The notes under the pieces were generated by a model, which was given only the letters and a program-made list of their open reading frames with translations, made no database searches and was not told where the DNA came from. A stretch of DNA of 64,000 nucleotides from Thermoproteota archaeon (GTDB lineage: Archaea > Korarchaeota > Korarchaeia > Korarchaeales > Korarchaeaceae). The position numbers and the translations under genes are program-made. Of this stretch, positions 45,526 through 53,131 are shown one piece after another (within the stretch, counting starts at the first letter, position 1; every line of letters starts with the position of its first letter). The DNA lies in the NCBI GenBank assembly GCA_027491915.1, contig JAOZGC010000004.1, positions 62,001-126,000 on the forward strand. Direction: 5' to 3'.

Positions 45526-45536
45526 TCAATTAATGA
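45526..45536 (-). promoter_or_regulatory. TATA box of ahcY
   Basis: On the minus strand TTCATTAATTG lies directly after the TusA-like gene. It predicts a start site near 45506, so ahcY can be transcribed separately from the genes upstream of it. Confidence 0.55.
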
Positions 45537-45537
45537 A

Positions 45538-45777
45538 CTAGACCTTGGTCACGTCCACCTCCCAGTGTCCCCCGGCCTCCCTTGGCTCCCCCACCCTGTT
45601 CCCCGTCCTCCTGGACCACCTCCTCAGGTCCTCCAAGGTCGCCACGTCGGTGATCAGCGCGACTATGGTCTCCCCGGGCCTCATCCTCTTGACGACCCTG
45701 GCTATCTCGACGATGGTCAGGGGGGAGACCTTACCCCTCAGGTCGATCCTCCTGACCTTCTGCCGCGGGGAGGGCAT
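45538..45777 (-). CDS. TusA/SirA-like protein without the catalytic cysteine
   Basis: The 79-residue protein matches the TusA fold: IDLRGKVSPLTIVEIARVVKRMRPGETIVALITDVATLEDLRRWSRRTGNRV. In TusA the motif after the first strand is CPxP; here it is SPLT, so the sulfur-carrying cysteine is replaced by serine and no other cysteine is present. It therefore cannot carry sulfur in the usual way and may act as a structural or regulatory relative. It follows the RimI gene by 3 bases. Confidence 0.75.
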   Translation of the reverse strand: MPSPRQKVRRIDLRGKVSPLTIVEIARVVKRMRPGETIVALITDVATLEDLRRWSRRTGNRVGEPREAGGHWEVDVTKV

Positions 45778-45780
45778 CCC

Positions 45781-46338
45781 TCAACCCGGATGACTATGTA
45801 AAATACCCTTTCGCACCCTGCCCGCGAACGCCTCCTCGACGGCCCCCCTGCTCACCCCCTCGGACAGGAGTTTGTACATGAGGTACGCGTCCTCCCCGTC
45901 GGAGTAGTAACCGGGTATGGTCCCGAGCACCTCGTACCCCATCTTCCTGTACATTTTTATGGCCGGCGCGTTGGAGATCCTGACCTCCAAGAACATGAGG
46001 TCTATCCCGCCGGATCTGAGCAGCCCCTCCTCCGCCCTTTTCATCAGGCTCGTTCCAATTCCTCTTCTCCTGTAGCCCCTGTGGACGGCGATCGACAGGA
46101 CGTGCCCCGCCATGAGGGTCTCCCTCCTCGTGTACTTCGGCTCCACCCGGCACATTATGTATCCCACGACCCTGCCGTCGATCTCGGCCACCCAGAACCC
46201 GTCTGGCCATCTCCTGAAGTTCTCCAGGAAGAAGGATCTGTGGTAGTTCTCCGGGAGGAAAATCCTGTTCAGGCTCACCACCTGATCTAGGTCGAACCTC
46301 GGATCGAACCTCCTGATCGTCCACTCCTTCCCGTTCAA
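45781..46338 (-). CDS. rimI: GNAT-family N-acetyltransferase (RimI-like)
   Basis: The product is 185 residues from TTG 46338 (189 from TTG 46350). GNAT motifs are clear: FWVAEIDGRVVGYIMCRVEPK, LSIAVHRGYRRRGIGTSLMKRAEE (acetyl-CoA binding) and ISNAPAIKMYRKMGYEVLGTIPGYYSDGEDAYLM, which is typical of archaeal RimI/ArdA-type protein N-terminal acetyltransferases. A minus-strand TATA box, GTTAAAAGG (46366-46374), predicts a start site near 46345. Confidence 0.88.
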   Translation of the reverse strand: MNGKEWTIRRFDPRFDLDQVVSLNRIFLPENYHRSFFLENFRRWPDGFWVAEIDGRVVGYIMCRVEPKYTRRETLMAGHVLSIAVHRGYRRRGIGTSLMKRAEEGLLRSGGIDLMFLEVRISNAPAIKMYRKMGYEVLGTIPGYYSDGEDAYLMYKLLSEGVSRGAVEEAFAGRVRKGILHSHPG

Positions 46339-46400
46339 GACGCCTCCCAAGGCCGGGTCGGGCAGCCTTTTAACGCTGATCTTGGGCCGGGTCGGGGACG

Positions 46401-47501
46401 GTGAGATGGGGGTTGATCCTGATGGGAGTCGGCCGCCGCCTCACCGCCCCTCCCACTCGACCTGGATCTGGCAGGATGATCGTCGGGGCATATCCCAAGA
46501 CCTATGAGAGCGGGGCGGTCGGGGAAGATGATCCCACCTGGCCGGCCGGGCCCCCATCAAAGAGGAGTTCCCCCCGATCGCCTCACCTCACAGGAAACCG
46601 GAGGTTCTCGCGGCGACTCGGGTTCGCAGCGGGGGAGATCCGGCCGACCCTGAGGGTATTAGCCCTCGCCGTTACCGCGGCTACCGTCGCGTTCAGCGGC
46701 CACCTGTTGTCCTCTAGATTGGGCGAGATCCTTTCCCAAATTCCCCATCAATATTCCGGGCGTCCAGAGCTCTCCACCGGTTTCGTCGGCGCCGCGCTGT
46801 TCGTCGCTTCGGTGTTCTCGGTGCTCGGGCTGCACGAGATCGGTCACGTTCTCGCGGGCAGGTTCTGGGGGGGAGGGTGGGAGTTTCCGGTGTTCATACC
46901 GGCACCCCCGCCGCTGGGCACGTTCGGCGCGGTCATAACGGCCCACCGACCCCTCGTCAGCAGGGACGCGGCGTACGATCTTGGGATCTCCGGCCCACTC
47001 CTGGGATTCGCCTCGTCGGTTCTGGTCTCCACCCTGGGTCTGGCCTCCTCTATCTACCTTCCGCCGGAATCAGCCCCGAGCGAGGTCGGGTGGTCTCCCC
47101 TATCGGCGGAAGGCCTCCCTCAACCCCTGATCTTTCGGATGATCGCGGGGCTCTTCTCCCCTGCCGGGAATTGGAGGCTCATAATGTCTCCCGTCGCGTT
47201 CGCCGGGTGGGCGGGCCTGGTCCTCACATTCCTGAATCTCCTGCCCGCCGGTCAGCTCGACGGGGGTCACGTCGTCTACGCCCTGTTGGGCGGCGGGACG
47301 CGGGCGAGGATCCTCCTGCTCTTCCTGATCGCTGCGGCCGCCGTCTACAGTCCGACCATGGCGATCCTGGCCATACTGATGTCGTTGGGAGGCCACCCCC
47401 CGGTGGTGGACCGAGACTCCCCCCTCTCAGGGTGGAGGCGGGCGCTCGGTCCTCCCATCTACGCCGGCCTCCTGGTGGCCACGGCCCCCCTGCCCCCCTG
47501 A
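46401..47501 (+). CDS. Membrane metalloprotease of the M50 (site-2 protease) family
   Basis: The 366-residue protein has the zinc motif LHEIGHVLAG (His145, Glu146, His149) in a hydrophobic helix and a second metal motif LLPAGQLDGGH near residue 285. It has about six to seven membrane spans. The first 60-70 residues are polar and Pro/Ser-rich, so the true start may be downstream; GTG 46401, ATG 46422 and ATG 46476 are candidates. Site-2-like proteases cleave within membranes, often in signalling. A TATA-like element (46367-46374) may serve both this gene and rimI. Confidence 0.83.
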   Translation: MRWGLILMGVGRRLTAPPTRPGSGRMIVGAYPKTYESGAVGEDDPTWPAGPPSKRSSPRSPHLTGNRRFSRRLGFAAGEIRPTLRVLALAVTAATVAFSGHLLSSRLGEILSQIPHQYSGRPELSTGFVGAALFVASVFSVLGLHEIGHVLAGRFWGGGWEFPVFIPAPPPLGTFGAVITAHRPLVSRDAAYDLGISGPLLGFASSVLVSTLGLASSIYLPPESAPSEVGWSPLSAEGLPQPLIFRMIAGLFSPAGNWRLIMSPVAFAGWAGLVLTFLNLLPAGQLDGGHVVYALLGGGTRARILLLFLIAAAAVYSPTMAILAILMSLGGHPPVVDRDSPLSGWRRALGPPIYAGLLVATAPLPP

Positions 47502-47620
47502 TCGGCCAGACCCGTCCCGATCGCGCGGCGGGTGCCCCCCGCCCCCTCAGCTCAACCCAACCAGATCCGCCTTCTCACGTTAATAATATCCCGGCCGCCC
47601 GGATCCCGGGGACCGATGGG

Positions 47621-48556
47621 TTGGTGGTATCCGGCGCCGACGACCCGGACACCGAGGGTGCCCCCGAGCTCATCGAGAGGAGGGACGCGCTCCAATCCCA
47701 GCTGGCCGACCTGAAGGAGGAACTCGAGAGGACCAGGGAGTCGCTGGCCAATACCAACGCGGAGTTGGAGAGGGGTTTGGAGGCCCTGAACAGGTTGAGA
47801 GATCTGAAATCCGAGTTAGAGGCATCTGTCGAGCGCCTCAGCGCCGAGAGGGATGCCCTGAGATCGGAGATATCCGAGATAGAGGGAGACCTGGAGGCCT
47901 TGAGGGAGGGGAGGGAGAGGCTGAGGGCGGAGGTCGCCAGGCTCTCGGAGCGCAAGAGCGCGCTGATGTCCGAGGTGGGGAGATTGGAGTCCGCCATAAG
48001 GGAATTGGAGGAGAGGAGATCCAGCCTTCAGTCCAGGGTTTCGTCGCTCGAGAGGGAGGTGAAGTCTCTCTCGGACGAGAGATCCAGGCTGGCATCGGAC
48101 ATAGAGCTGCTGACCGGGAGGCAGCTGGAGCTTTCCTCTTCGCTGGAATCGCTGACGAGATCCCTCCAATCCCTCGTGGACGGGGCCGCCAAGAATATGG
48201 TCGCGGTGATTGAGGACGTCAAGAGGAACTCGAACCTCCTGATCGATATATCCTCCAAGGTTGCCGAGATCTCTGACTCCCTCAAATCCGTCGTCGCCGA
48301 GATAGACAGGCTCTCCTCCATGGAGAGGAGGGCGGCCGCGCTGGAGTCGGAGATAGCGACCAGGTCGGCCGAGGTACTCAGGCTCAGATCCGAGCAAGTC
48401 TCGCTGAGCTCGAGGGTGGAGGCCCTGAGATCGGAGCTCAAGAGGCTGGAAGCCGAGCTGGAGGGGAAGCTGAGCCTCTTGGAGGAGAGGGTATCCCCCG
48501 AAACCTTTAAGGGATCGAATTCTCGACCTCCCGGTTCGGAGGGAGATGAGCCGTGA
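47621..48556 (+). CDS. Long coiled-coil protein of unknown function
   Basis: From TTG 47621 the product is 311 residues and nearly all heptad-repeat coiled coil (about 20-190 and 225-300). A short break contains TRSLQSLVDGAAKNMVAVIEDVKRNSN. There is no signal peptide or recognisable enzyme domain. I do not recognise a family; SMC-, RmuC- or chemoreceptor-like coiled coils are possible relatives. A TATA box at 47580-47588 (TTAATAATA) supports this start. The stop overlaps rps25e as GTGA, which is unusual company for a ribosomal gene. Confidence 0.68.
   Translation: MVVSGADDPDTEGAPELIERRDALQSQLADLKEELERTRESLANTNAELERGLEALNRLRDLKSELEASVERLSAERDALRSEISEIEGDLEALREGRERLRAEVARLSERKSALMSEVGRLESAIRELEERRSSLQSRVSSLEREVKSLSDERSRLASDIELLTGRQLELSSSLESLTRSLQSLVDGAAKNMVAVIEDVKRNSNLLIDISSKVAEISDSLKSVVAEIDRLSSMERRAAALESEIATRSAEVLRLRSEQVSLSSRVEALRSELKRLEAELEGKLSLLEERVSPETFKGSNSRPPGSEGDEP
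48503..48512 (+). promoter_or_regulatory. Possible internal promoter for rps25e
   Basis: ACCTTTAAGG lies inside the end of the coiled-coil gene. It would start a transcript near 48533, just before the ribosome-binding segment GGAGGGAGATGAG (48538-48550) and GTG 48553, letting the ribosomal gene be expressed independently. Confidence 0.4.
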
Positions 48557-48837
48557 GCTCCGAGGTTAAGGAGGAGAAGGTGACGAGGGAGCTGATCCCG
48601 CCGCCGGACGTCGAGGCGGAGATGAGGAGGTACGTAGAGAGGGCCCGGGTGGTAACTCCCCAGTCGCTGGCCATCAAATTCGGGATAAGGGTGAGCACGG
48701 CCAGGAAGATGCTCAGGAGGTACGCCGAGGAGGGCCTCGTTTTTTACGTCGACGGCAACTCCCGCCTCCGGATATACTCCGGGGCCAAGGCCGGTCGGAC
48801 CCCGGAGAGGAGGGGCGGATCTGACGATAACGCTTAA
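48553..48837 (+). CDS. rps25e: Small ribosomal subunit protein S25e
   Basis: The 94-residue protein contains the winged-helix S25e core: RYVERARVVTPQSLAIKFGIRVSTARKMLRRYAEEGLVFYVDGNSRLRIYSG. S25e is found in TACK archaea and eukaryotes and is generally absent from euryarchaea, so it is a useful taxonomic marker here. Translation starts at GTG 48553 with a good ribosome-binding site. A polar tail of about 20 residues follows the core. Confidence 0.92.
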   Translation: MSSEVKEEKVTRELIPPPDVEAEMRRYVERARVVTPQSLAIKFGIRVSTARKMLRRYAEEGLVFYVDGNSRLRIYSGAKAGRTPERRGGSDDNA

Positions 48838-48898
48838 TTAAGAAGGGGCCGCCCTTCCCTCGGAGTTTTTCTCTCTCGCGAGTTGAGGAGGGTTCCGA

Positions 48899-49282
48899 TT
48901 GGAGAGATCCCCAGACGGGAGAAGCTCATACCTGATGAGGCTGAAGGCTTCGGGGGTGGAGCTGAAGGTGAGGCTCTCCCGCCACCGCTCCCCGATAACG
49001 GTGGAGCGGCTGTACAGGATTCTGCCGACCTCCGGACTGGCCGTCGTCAGAGAATCCTGCGTCTACGTGTTCTTGAATCTCAAGTCCAAGCTGGAGAAGC
49101 CGGTGAGGAGGTTGTCCCGGGGCGAGGTGGCCTTCGCCCCATCCGAGTCGGCGCTGGTCCTGGCGCTGGAGGACACGGCGCTGAACACCCCCGCCAGTCC
49201 CATAGGTACGGTGGACGGGAATCCGGCCGACCTCTCCAGGCTCAGGACCGGGGAGACCATCGAGCTGTCGAGGTGCTCTTGA
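48899..49282 (+). CDS. Archaeal cyclophilin-like protein (COG2164/DUF369-type)
   Basis: The 127-residue protein resembles the small cyclophilin-like beta-barrel family: VELKVRLSRHRSPITVERLYRILPTSG, CVYVFLNLKSKLEKPVRRLSRGEVAFAPSESALVLALED and NTPASPIGTVDG are characteristic. The function is unknown; the fold is shared with peptidyl-prolyl isomerases but catalytic residues are not conserved. TTG 48899 starts after GAGGAGGG. A TATA-like CTTAATTAAG (48833-48842) and a T-run at 48866-48870 lie upstream. The next gene starts 1 base after its stop. Confidence 0.75.
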   Translation: MERSPDGRSSYLMRLKASGVELKVRLSRHRSPITVERLYRILPTSGLAVVRESCVYVFLNLKSKLEKPVRRLSRGEVAFAPSESALVLALEDTALNTPASPIGTVDGNPADLSRLRTGETIELSRCS

Positions 49283-49283
49283 C

Positions 49284-49964
49284 TTGAGCGGGGATCGGCG
49301 CGTGCTCTCCTTCATATTCTTCGGCCGCGCGGCGATTCTGCTCTCCTCCGGCGGGAGATCCGTTCTGATAGATCCGGGGGTCAACTTGGGACTCAGGTTG
49401 GAGCGTCTCCTAGGCGAATCGAACGACCTCTCGTGCGTGATCGTCAGCCACGAGCACCCGGATCACTTCGATCGGGATCTCGTCGGGAGGCTCGCCTCGA
49501 GGGGAATCCCAGTCCTCGGGAGCAGGTACCTGCTGTCCGGGCTGTCAGGGGCGGCCGGACCAGACGCGGACCTCAGGATCATGAGGCACGGCGAATCGGT
49601 GGAGGTCGGGGGGGTTGAGGTGAGGCCCTTCAGGGCGAAGCACACCGGCCTGGGACCCTTCGTAGTGTTCGTCGAGCTCGGGGGCATCTCCGCCTTCCAC
49701 GGCTCCGACTCCGGATTTACTCCCTCCATAAGGTCTTCGGCCGGGGTGGATGTGGCCTTCCTGCCGGCCGGCGGCGGATCTCCCACGGCGTCCGTATCGG
49801 AGTCCCTGCGGATCGCCAGGCTCCTCAACCCGAGGTGGATCGTCCCCATCCACGGCACCCGCAGGGAGCTGTCCTCCCTGGCTAAGAAGGCGTCCAGGGT
49901 CCTGGGGGTTGGGACGGTCGTCCCAGAGAGGGGCGAGACCGTCGAACTGCCCCTGGGAGATTAG
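49284..49964 (+). CDS. Metallo-beta-lactamase-fold hydrolase (UlaG-like)
   Basis: The 226-residue protein has the MBL motif VSHEHPDHFD (about residues 52-61), FHGSDSG in place of the usual GDT site, and a C-terminal IHGTRRE histidine. This matches the L-ascorbate-6-phosphate-lactonase/UlaG-like group. The substrate is unknown. It begins at TTG 49284 right after the cyclophilin-like gene and ends with a 4-base overlap with the convergent thiL. Confidence 0.82.
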   Translation: MSGDRRVLSFIFFGRAAILLSSGGRSVLIDPGVNLGLRLERLLGESNDLSCVIVSHEHPDHFDRDLVGRLASRGIPVLGSRYLLSGLSGAAGPDADLRIMRHGESVEVGGVEVRPFRAKHTGLGPFVVFVELGGISAFHGSDSGFTPSIRSSAGVDVAFLPAGGGSPTASVSESLRIARLLNPRWIVPIHGTRRELSSLAKKASRVLGVGTVVPERGETVELPLGD

Positions 49965-50935
49965 AAGGAGTGCTCCCACCCCCCGGACCTCAGCCTCCTG
50001 ATCTCACCCCCTCCTCCCTCCCTCAGCCACACCCCCTCTCCCTCTATCACCCTCCCTATCGTCATCAGTCGAACCCCCCTGGATTCAAAGGCCTTCACAG
50101 CCTCGTCCAGGAACTCGGGCCTTATGGTGAGGACCAGCTCGTACTCCTCCCCCCCATAGAAGGCTGCGTCGACGGGATTCACCCCCATCTCCAGGAGGGT
50201 CGAGAGCAACTCTTCCTCCACCGGGAGCCAGCTTATCTCGAACCCGACGCGGCTGGCGGCGCCCAGCTCCTCGAGCGTCCTCAGCAACCCGTCGCTGCTG
50301 TCGGCCGAGGAGGAGATGCCCTCCCAGAGCTCCCCAACGGCCTCCCCCTCGGGGAGGGGGGGAGACGGCTCCATCACGGCCTTGATGGCCCTCTCCTCCA
50401 GGGGCCTGGGGAGGGACACCTCCCCGAACGCCGCCCTGTAGCCGACCCAGGTCCACCCGAAGTACCCGGTGACCCCGACGACGTCCCCGGGGCGCGCGCC
50501 CCCCCTCCCCACCGGGTGCTCCGAGGATCCAAAGGCGACCGAGGTGAGCGAGACCTCGGGGGAGGCCCCGACGTCCCCGCCCAGGAAATCGGCGCCCAAC
50601 TCGCGCAGCCCGTCGGCCACCCCCCTGGCCAGCTGAACGACTTCTCCGGTCGACACGCCCCTCTTCAACCCTACCGCGATCATGAAGGCCTCTGGCCTGG
50701 CCCCCTTGGCCAGCACGTCCGAGAATCCCTGGACTACCGATTTCCTCCCAAATTGGCGGTAAGTCATGCCGGGCAGCCGGTCGGTCGACTCCGTCATCGA
50801 ATCCACGTTGACGACGGCCTTTCCCCTGAACTCCCAGGCGGCCGCGTCGTCGAACCCGACCCTGAGGGGAGATCTCCCCGCTCCGATCTCCCCGAGGAAA
50901 ATCTCTATGACCTCCCTCTCCCTCAACGGGCTCAC
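49961..50935 (-). CDS. thiL: Thiamine-monophosphate kinase
   Basis: The 324-residue protein is a PurM/AIR-synthase-fold kinase: VGFDDAAAWEFRGKAVVNVDSMTE, FGRKSVVQGFSDVLAKGARPEAFM, GGDVGASPEVSLTSVAFGSSE and SSSADSSDGLLRTLEEL match ThiL. It phosphorylates thiamine monophosphate to thiamine diphosphate. The usual N-terminal DD pair reads DDAA here. It is divergent from the cpgS-like gene and shares a promoter region. Confidence 0.9.
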   Translation of the reverse strand: MSPLREREVIEIFLGEIGAGRSPLRVGFDDAAAWEFRGKAVVNVDSMTESTDRLPGMTYRQFGRKSVVQGFSDVLAKGARPEAFMIAVGLKRGVSTGEVVQLARGVADGLRELGADFLGGDVGASPEVSLTSVAFGSSEHPVGRGGARPGDVVGVTGYFGWTWVGYRAAFGEVSLPRPLEERAIKAVMEPSPPLPEGEAVGELWEGISSSADSSDGLLRTLEELGAASRVGFEISWLPVEEELLSTLLEMGVNPVDAAFYGGEEYELVLTIRPEFLDEAVKAFESRGVRLMTIGRVIEGEGVWLREGGGGEIRRLRSGGWEHSF

Positions 50936-50973
50936 CGCTCAACCCGTGGTCGCGCCCCCCCCGCCAGCATGGG

Positions 50974-50983
50974 TTAATATTTT
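50974..50983. promoter_or_regulatory. Bidirectional TATA element between thiL and the cpgS-like operon
   Basis: TTAATATTTT lies between the divergent genes. On the plus strand it predicts a start near 51004 and a short leader with CGGAGGC before ATG 51021. On the minus strand the related ATATTAA predicts a start near 50953, 18 bases before GTG 50935. Confidence 0.5.
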
Positions 50984-51020
50984 GTAAGACGCGGCGGGTG
51001 GAATTCGGAGGCAGTACGCC

Positions 51021-52364
51021 ATGGGATTCGAGGTCGGGGTCCGCCGGGTGGTCATACTCGGGGCTGCCGGGAGGGACTTCCACAACTTCAACGTCTTCTT
51101 CAGGGACAACCCGTCCTACAGGGTCGTGGCCTTCACCGCGGCCCAGCTCCCCAACATATCCGGTAGGAGGTATCCCCCAGATCTGGCCGGTAGCCTCTAC
51201 CCTGAGGGTATACCGATCCTGAGCGAGGAGGACCTCCCCAAGATAATAGAGGAGAACTCGATCGACCTGGTCGTCTTCTCCTACAGCGACGTCCCCCATC
51301 AGTACATAATGGAGAGGGCGGCCGTCGCCCAGGCCCACGGAGCAGATTTCATGCTTCTGGGGCCGAAGAGCACCATGCTGAAATCGAAGAAGCCGGTCGT
51401 GGCCGTCACGGCCGTCAGGACCGGGTCCGGGAAGAGCCCCACCTCCAGGAGGGTGGCCCGGATCCTGAGGGAGAGGGGCATCAGGGTCGCCGTGATAAGG
51501 CACCCCATGCCCTACGGGAACCTCAGCGAGCAGGCTGTCCAGAGGTTCGAGACCCTGGAAGATCTCGACAGGGAGAAGTGCACCATAGAGGAGAGGGAGG
51601 ATTACGAGCCCCACATAAGGATGGGGAGCGTGGTGTTCGCCGGCGTGGACTACGCGCGCATACTGGAGAGGGCCGAGGCCGAGGCCGACGTCATACTCTG
51701 GGACGGGGGGAACAACGACTTCCCGTTCTACGTGCCGGATCTCTGGATAACCGTCGCCGATCCGCTGCGGGCTGGTCACGAGCTGACCTACTGGCCCGGC
51801 TCTGTCAACATAAGGGCCGCCGACGTGGTGATAATAAACAAGGTCGACGTCGCCAGCTCGGCCGAGATAGAGGAAGTCCGATCGAACGTCATCAGCGTGA
51901 ACCCGGGGGCCACCATAATAGAGGCGGCCATGCCCATATCCGTGGACCGGCCCGAGCTGATAAGGGGCAAGAGGGTCCTGGTGGTCGAGGACGGGCCCAC
52001 AGTGACCCACGGGGAGATGGGATTCGGGGCCGGGTACCTGGCGGCCCTGAGGTTCGGGGCCTCCGAGATAGTTGACCCGCGGCCCTTCGCCGTAGGATCC
52101 ATAAGGGAGACCTTCGAGAAGTACGGCCACCTGAAAGACGTCCTCCCGGCCGTGGGCTACGGAGACAGGCAGATGAGGGAGCTCGAGGAGGTAATAAACG
52201 GGGCAGACGCCGACACCGTCATCCTGGGGACCCCGACCGACCTGTCCCGGTACCTGAGAATCAACAAGCCGGCGGTCCACGTGACCTACGAGATCCAGGA
52301 GATAGGGAGTCCCACGCTGGCGGACGTGGTGGACGAATTCCTGGAGAGGGTGAACTTACCTTGA
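51021..52364 (+). CDS. Cyclic 2,3-diphosphoglycerate synthetase-like GTPase/ATPase
   Basis: The 447-residue protein matches the CpgS-like family: RRVVILGAAGRDFHNFNVFFRDNP at the N-terminus, P-loop TGSGKSPTSRRVARIL (about residues 135-150), WDGGNNDFPFYVPDLWITVADPLRAGHE and IINKVDVASSAEIEEV. In methanogens CpgS makes cyclic 2,3-diphosphoglycerate, a thermoprotectant. Related proteins are widespread in archaea without proven cDPG, so the function is not certain. It leads an operon with a creatininase-family protein and pyruvate kinase. Confidence 0.85.
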   Translation: MGFEVGVRRVVILGAAGRDFHNFNVFFRDNPSYRVVAFTAAQLPNISGRRYPPDLAGSLYPEGIPILSEEDLPKIIEENSIDLVVFSYSDVPHQYIMERAAVAQAHGADFMLLGPKSTMLKSKKPVVAVTAVRTGSGKSPTSRRVARILRERGIRVAVIRHPMPYGNLSEQAVQRFETLEDLDREKCTIEEREDYEPHIRMGSVVFAGVDYARILERAEAEADVILWDGGNNDFPFYVPDLWITVADPLRAGHELTYWPGSVNIRAADVVIINKVDVASSAEIEEVRSNVISVNPGATIIEAAMPISVDRPELIRGKRVLVVEDGPTVTHGEMGFGAGYLAALRFGASEIVDPRPFAVGSIRETFEKYGHLKDVLPAVGYGDRQMRELEEVINGADADTVILGTPTDLSRYLRINKPAVHVTYEIQEIGSPTLADVVDEFLERVNLP

Positions 52365-53131
52365 AAGTGGAGAGGAGGATCTGGAGGCTGAGCTGGCCGG
52401 AGCTGGCCGAGGCCACCTTGGAGAGGGACCTAGCAATCCTACCGGTCGGGGTCGTGGAGGCCCACGGCCCGCACCTCCCGCTAGGGACGGACTTCATCAT
52501 CCCAACCTGGCTCGCGGAGAGGCTGGCGGACGAGCTGGACGCCATGATAGCCCCGACCATCCCGTACGGCAACGTGGAATCCCTGTCCGGGTACGTGGGA
52601 TCCATGTCCATAGGCCCAGACGTCTTAGAGGGACTGGTCTACGACGTCGTTAGGTCTCTGGCCGAGAGCGGATTCTCCAGGATCATACTGCTCAACGGTC
52701 ACGGCGGATCGAGGCACCTGGACGCCTTGAAGAGCGCGATCAGGAGAGCCTGGAGGGATCTGGGCGTGAAGACCGTGCTGGTCAACTGGTGGATCCTCGG
52801 ATCCGAGGCGGCCAGGGAGGTGCTCGGTTCGGTCGGGGGTCACGCCGGGACCGAGGAGACCGCGGCCATTATGGTCGTGGACCCCTCCCTCGTCAAGCGG
52901 AGCCTGTTCGACAGGTCCGAGGTGTACCTCTACGAGGAGGGGATCGACCCGTATCCGTCGCCGGGTTCCATCCTGCTCTACTCCGGGGACGACAGGGCCG
53001 AGCTGCCCGACGAGGGGGCCGCCGAGGCCTTCATGGAGAGGCTGGTCTCCGATCTGTCCGAGAAGATCAGGAGGATCCTGATGGGGTGGGACGGTCAGGA
53101 GGGCGCGGGGTGGGAGTTGTCCCGGGATTGA
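52361..53131 (+). CDS. Creatininase-family amidohydrolase
   Basis: The 256-residue protein has the creatininase family metal site: LPVGVVEAHGPHLPLGTDFIIP (Glu, His, Asp), LLNGHGGSRH and GGHAGTEETAAIM. Members include creatininase, the archaeal FAPy deformylase ArfB of flavin biosynthesis and MftE. Which activity applies cannot be told here. TTG 52361 overlaps the preceding stop as TTGA, and its stop overlaps pyruvate kinase in the same manner. Confidence 0.88.
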   Translation: MKVERRIWRLSWPELAEATLERDLAILPVGVVEAHGPHLPLGTDFIIPTWLAERLADELDAMIAPTIPYGNVESLSGYVGSMSIGPDVLEGLVYDVVRSLAESGFSRIILLNGHGGSRHLDALKSAIRRAWRDLGVKTVLVNWWILGSEAAREVLGSVGGHAGTEETAAIMVVDPSLVKRSLFDRSEVYLYEEGIDPYPSPGSILLYSGDDRAELPDEGAAEAFMERLVSDLSEKIRRILMGWDGQEGAGWELSRD

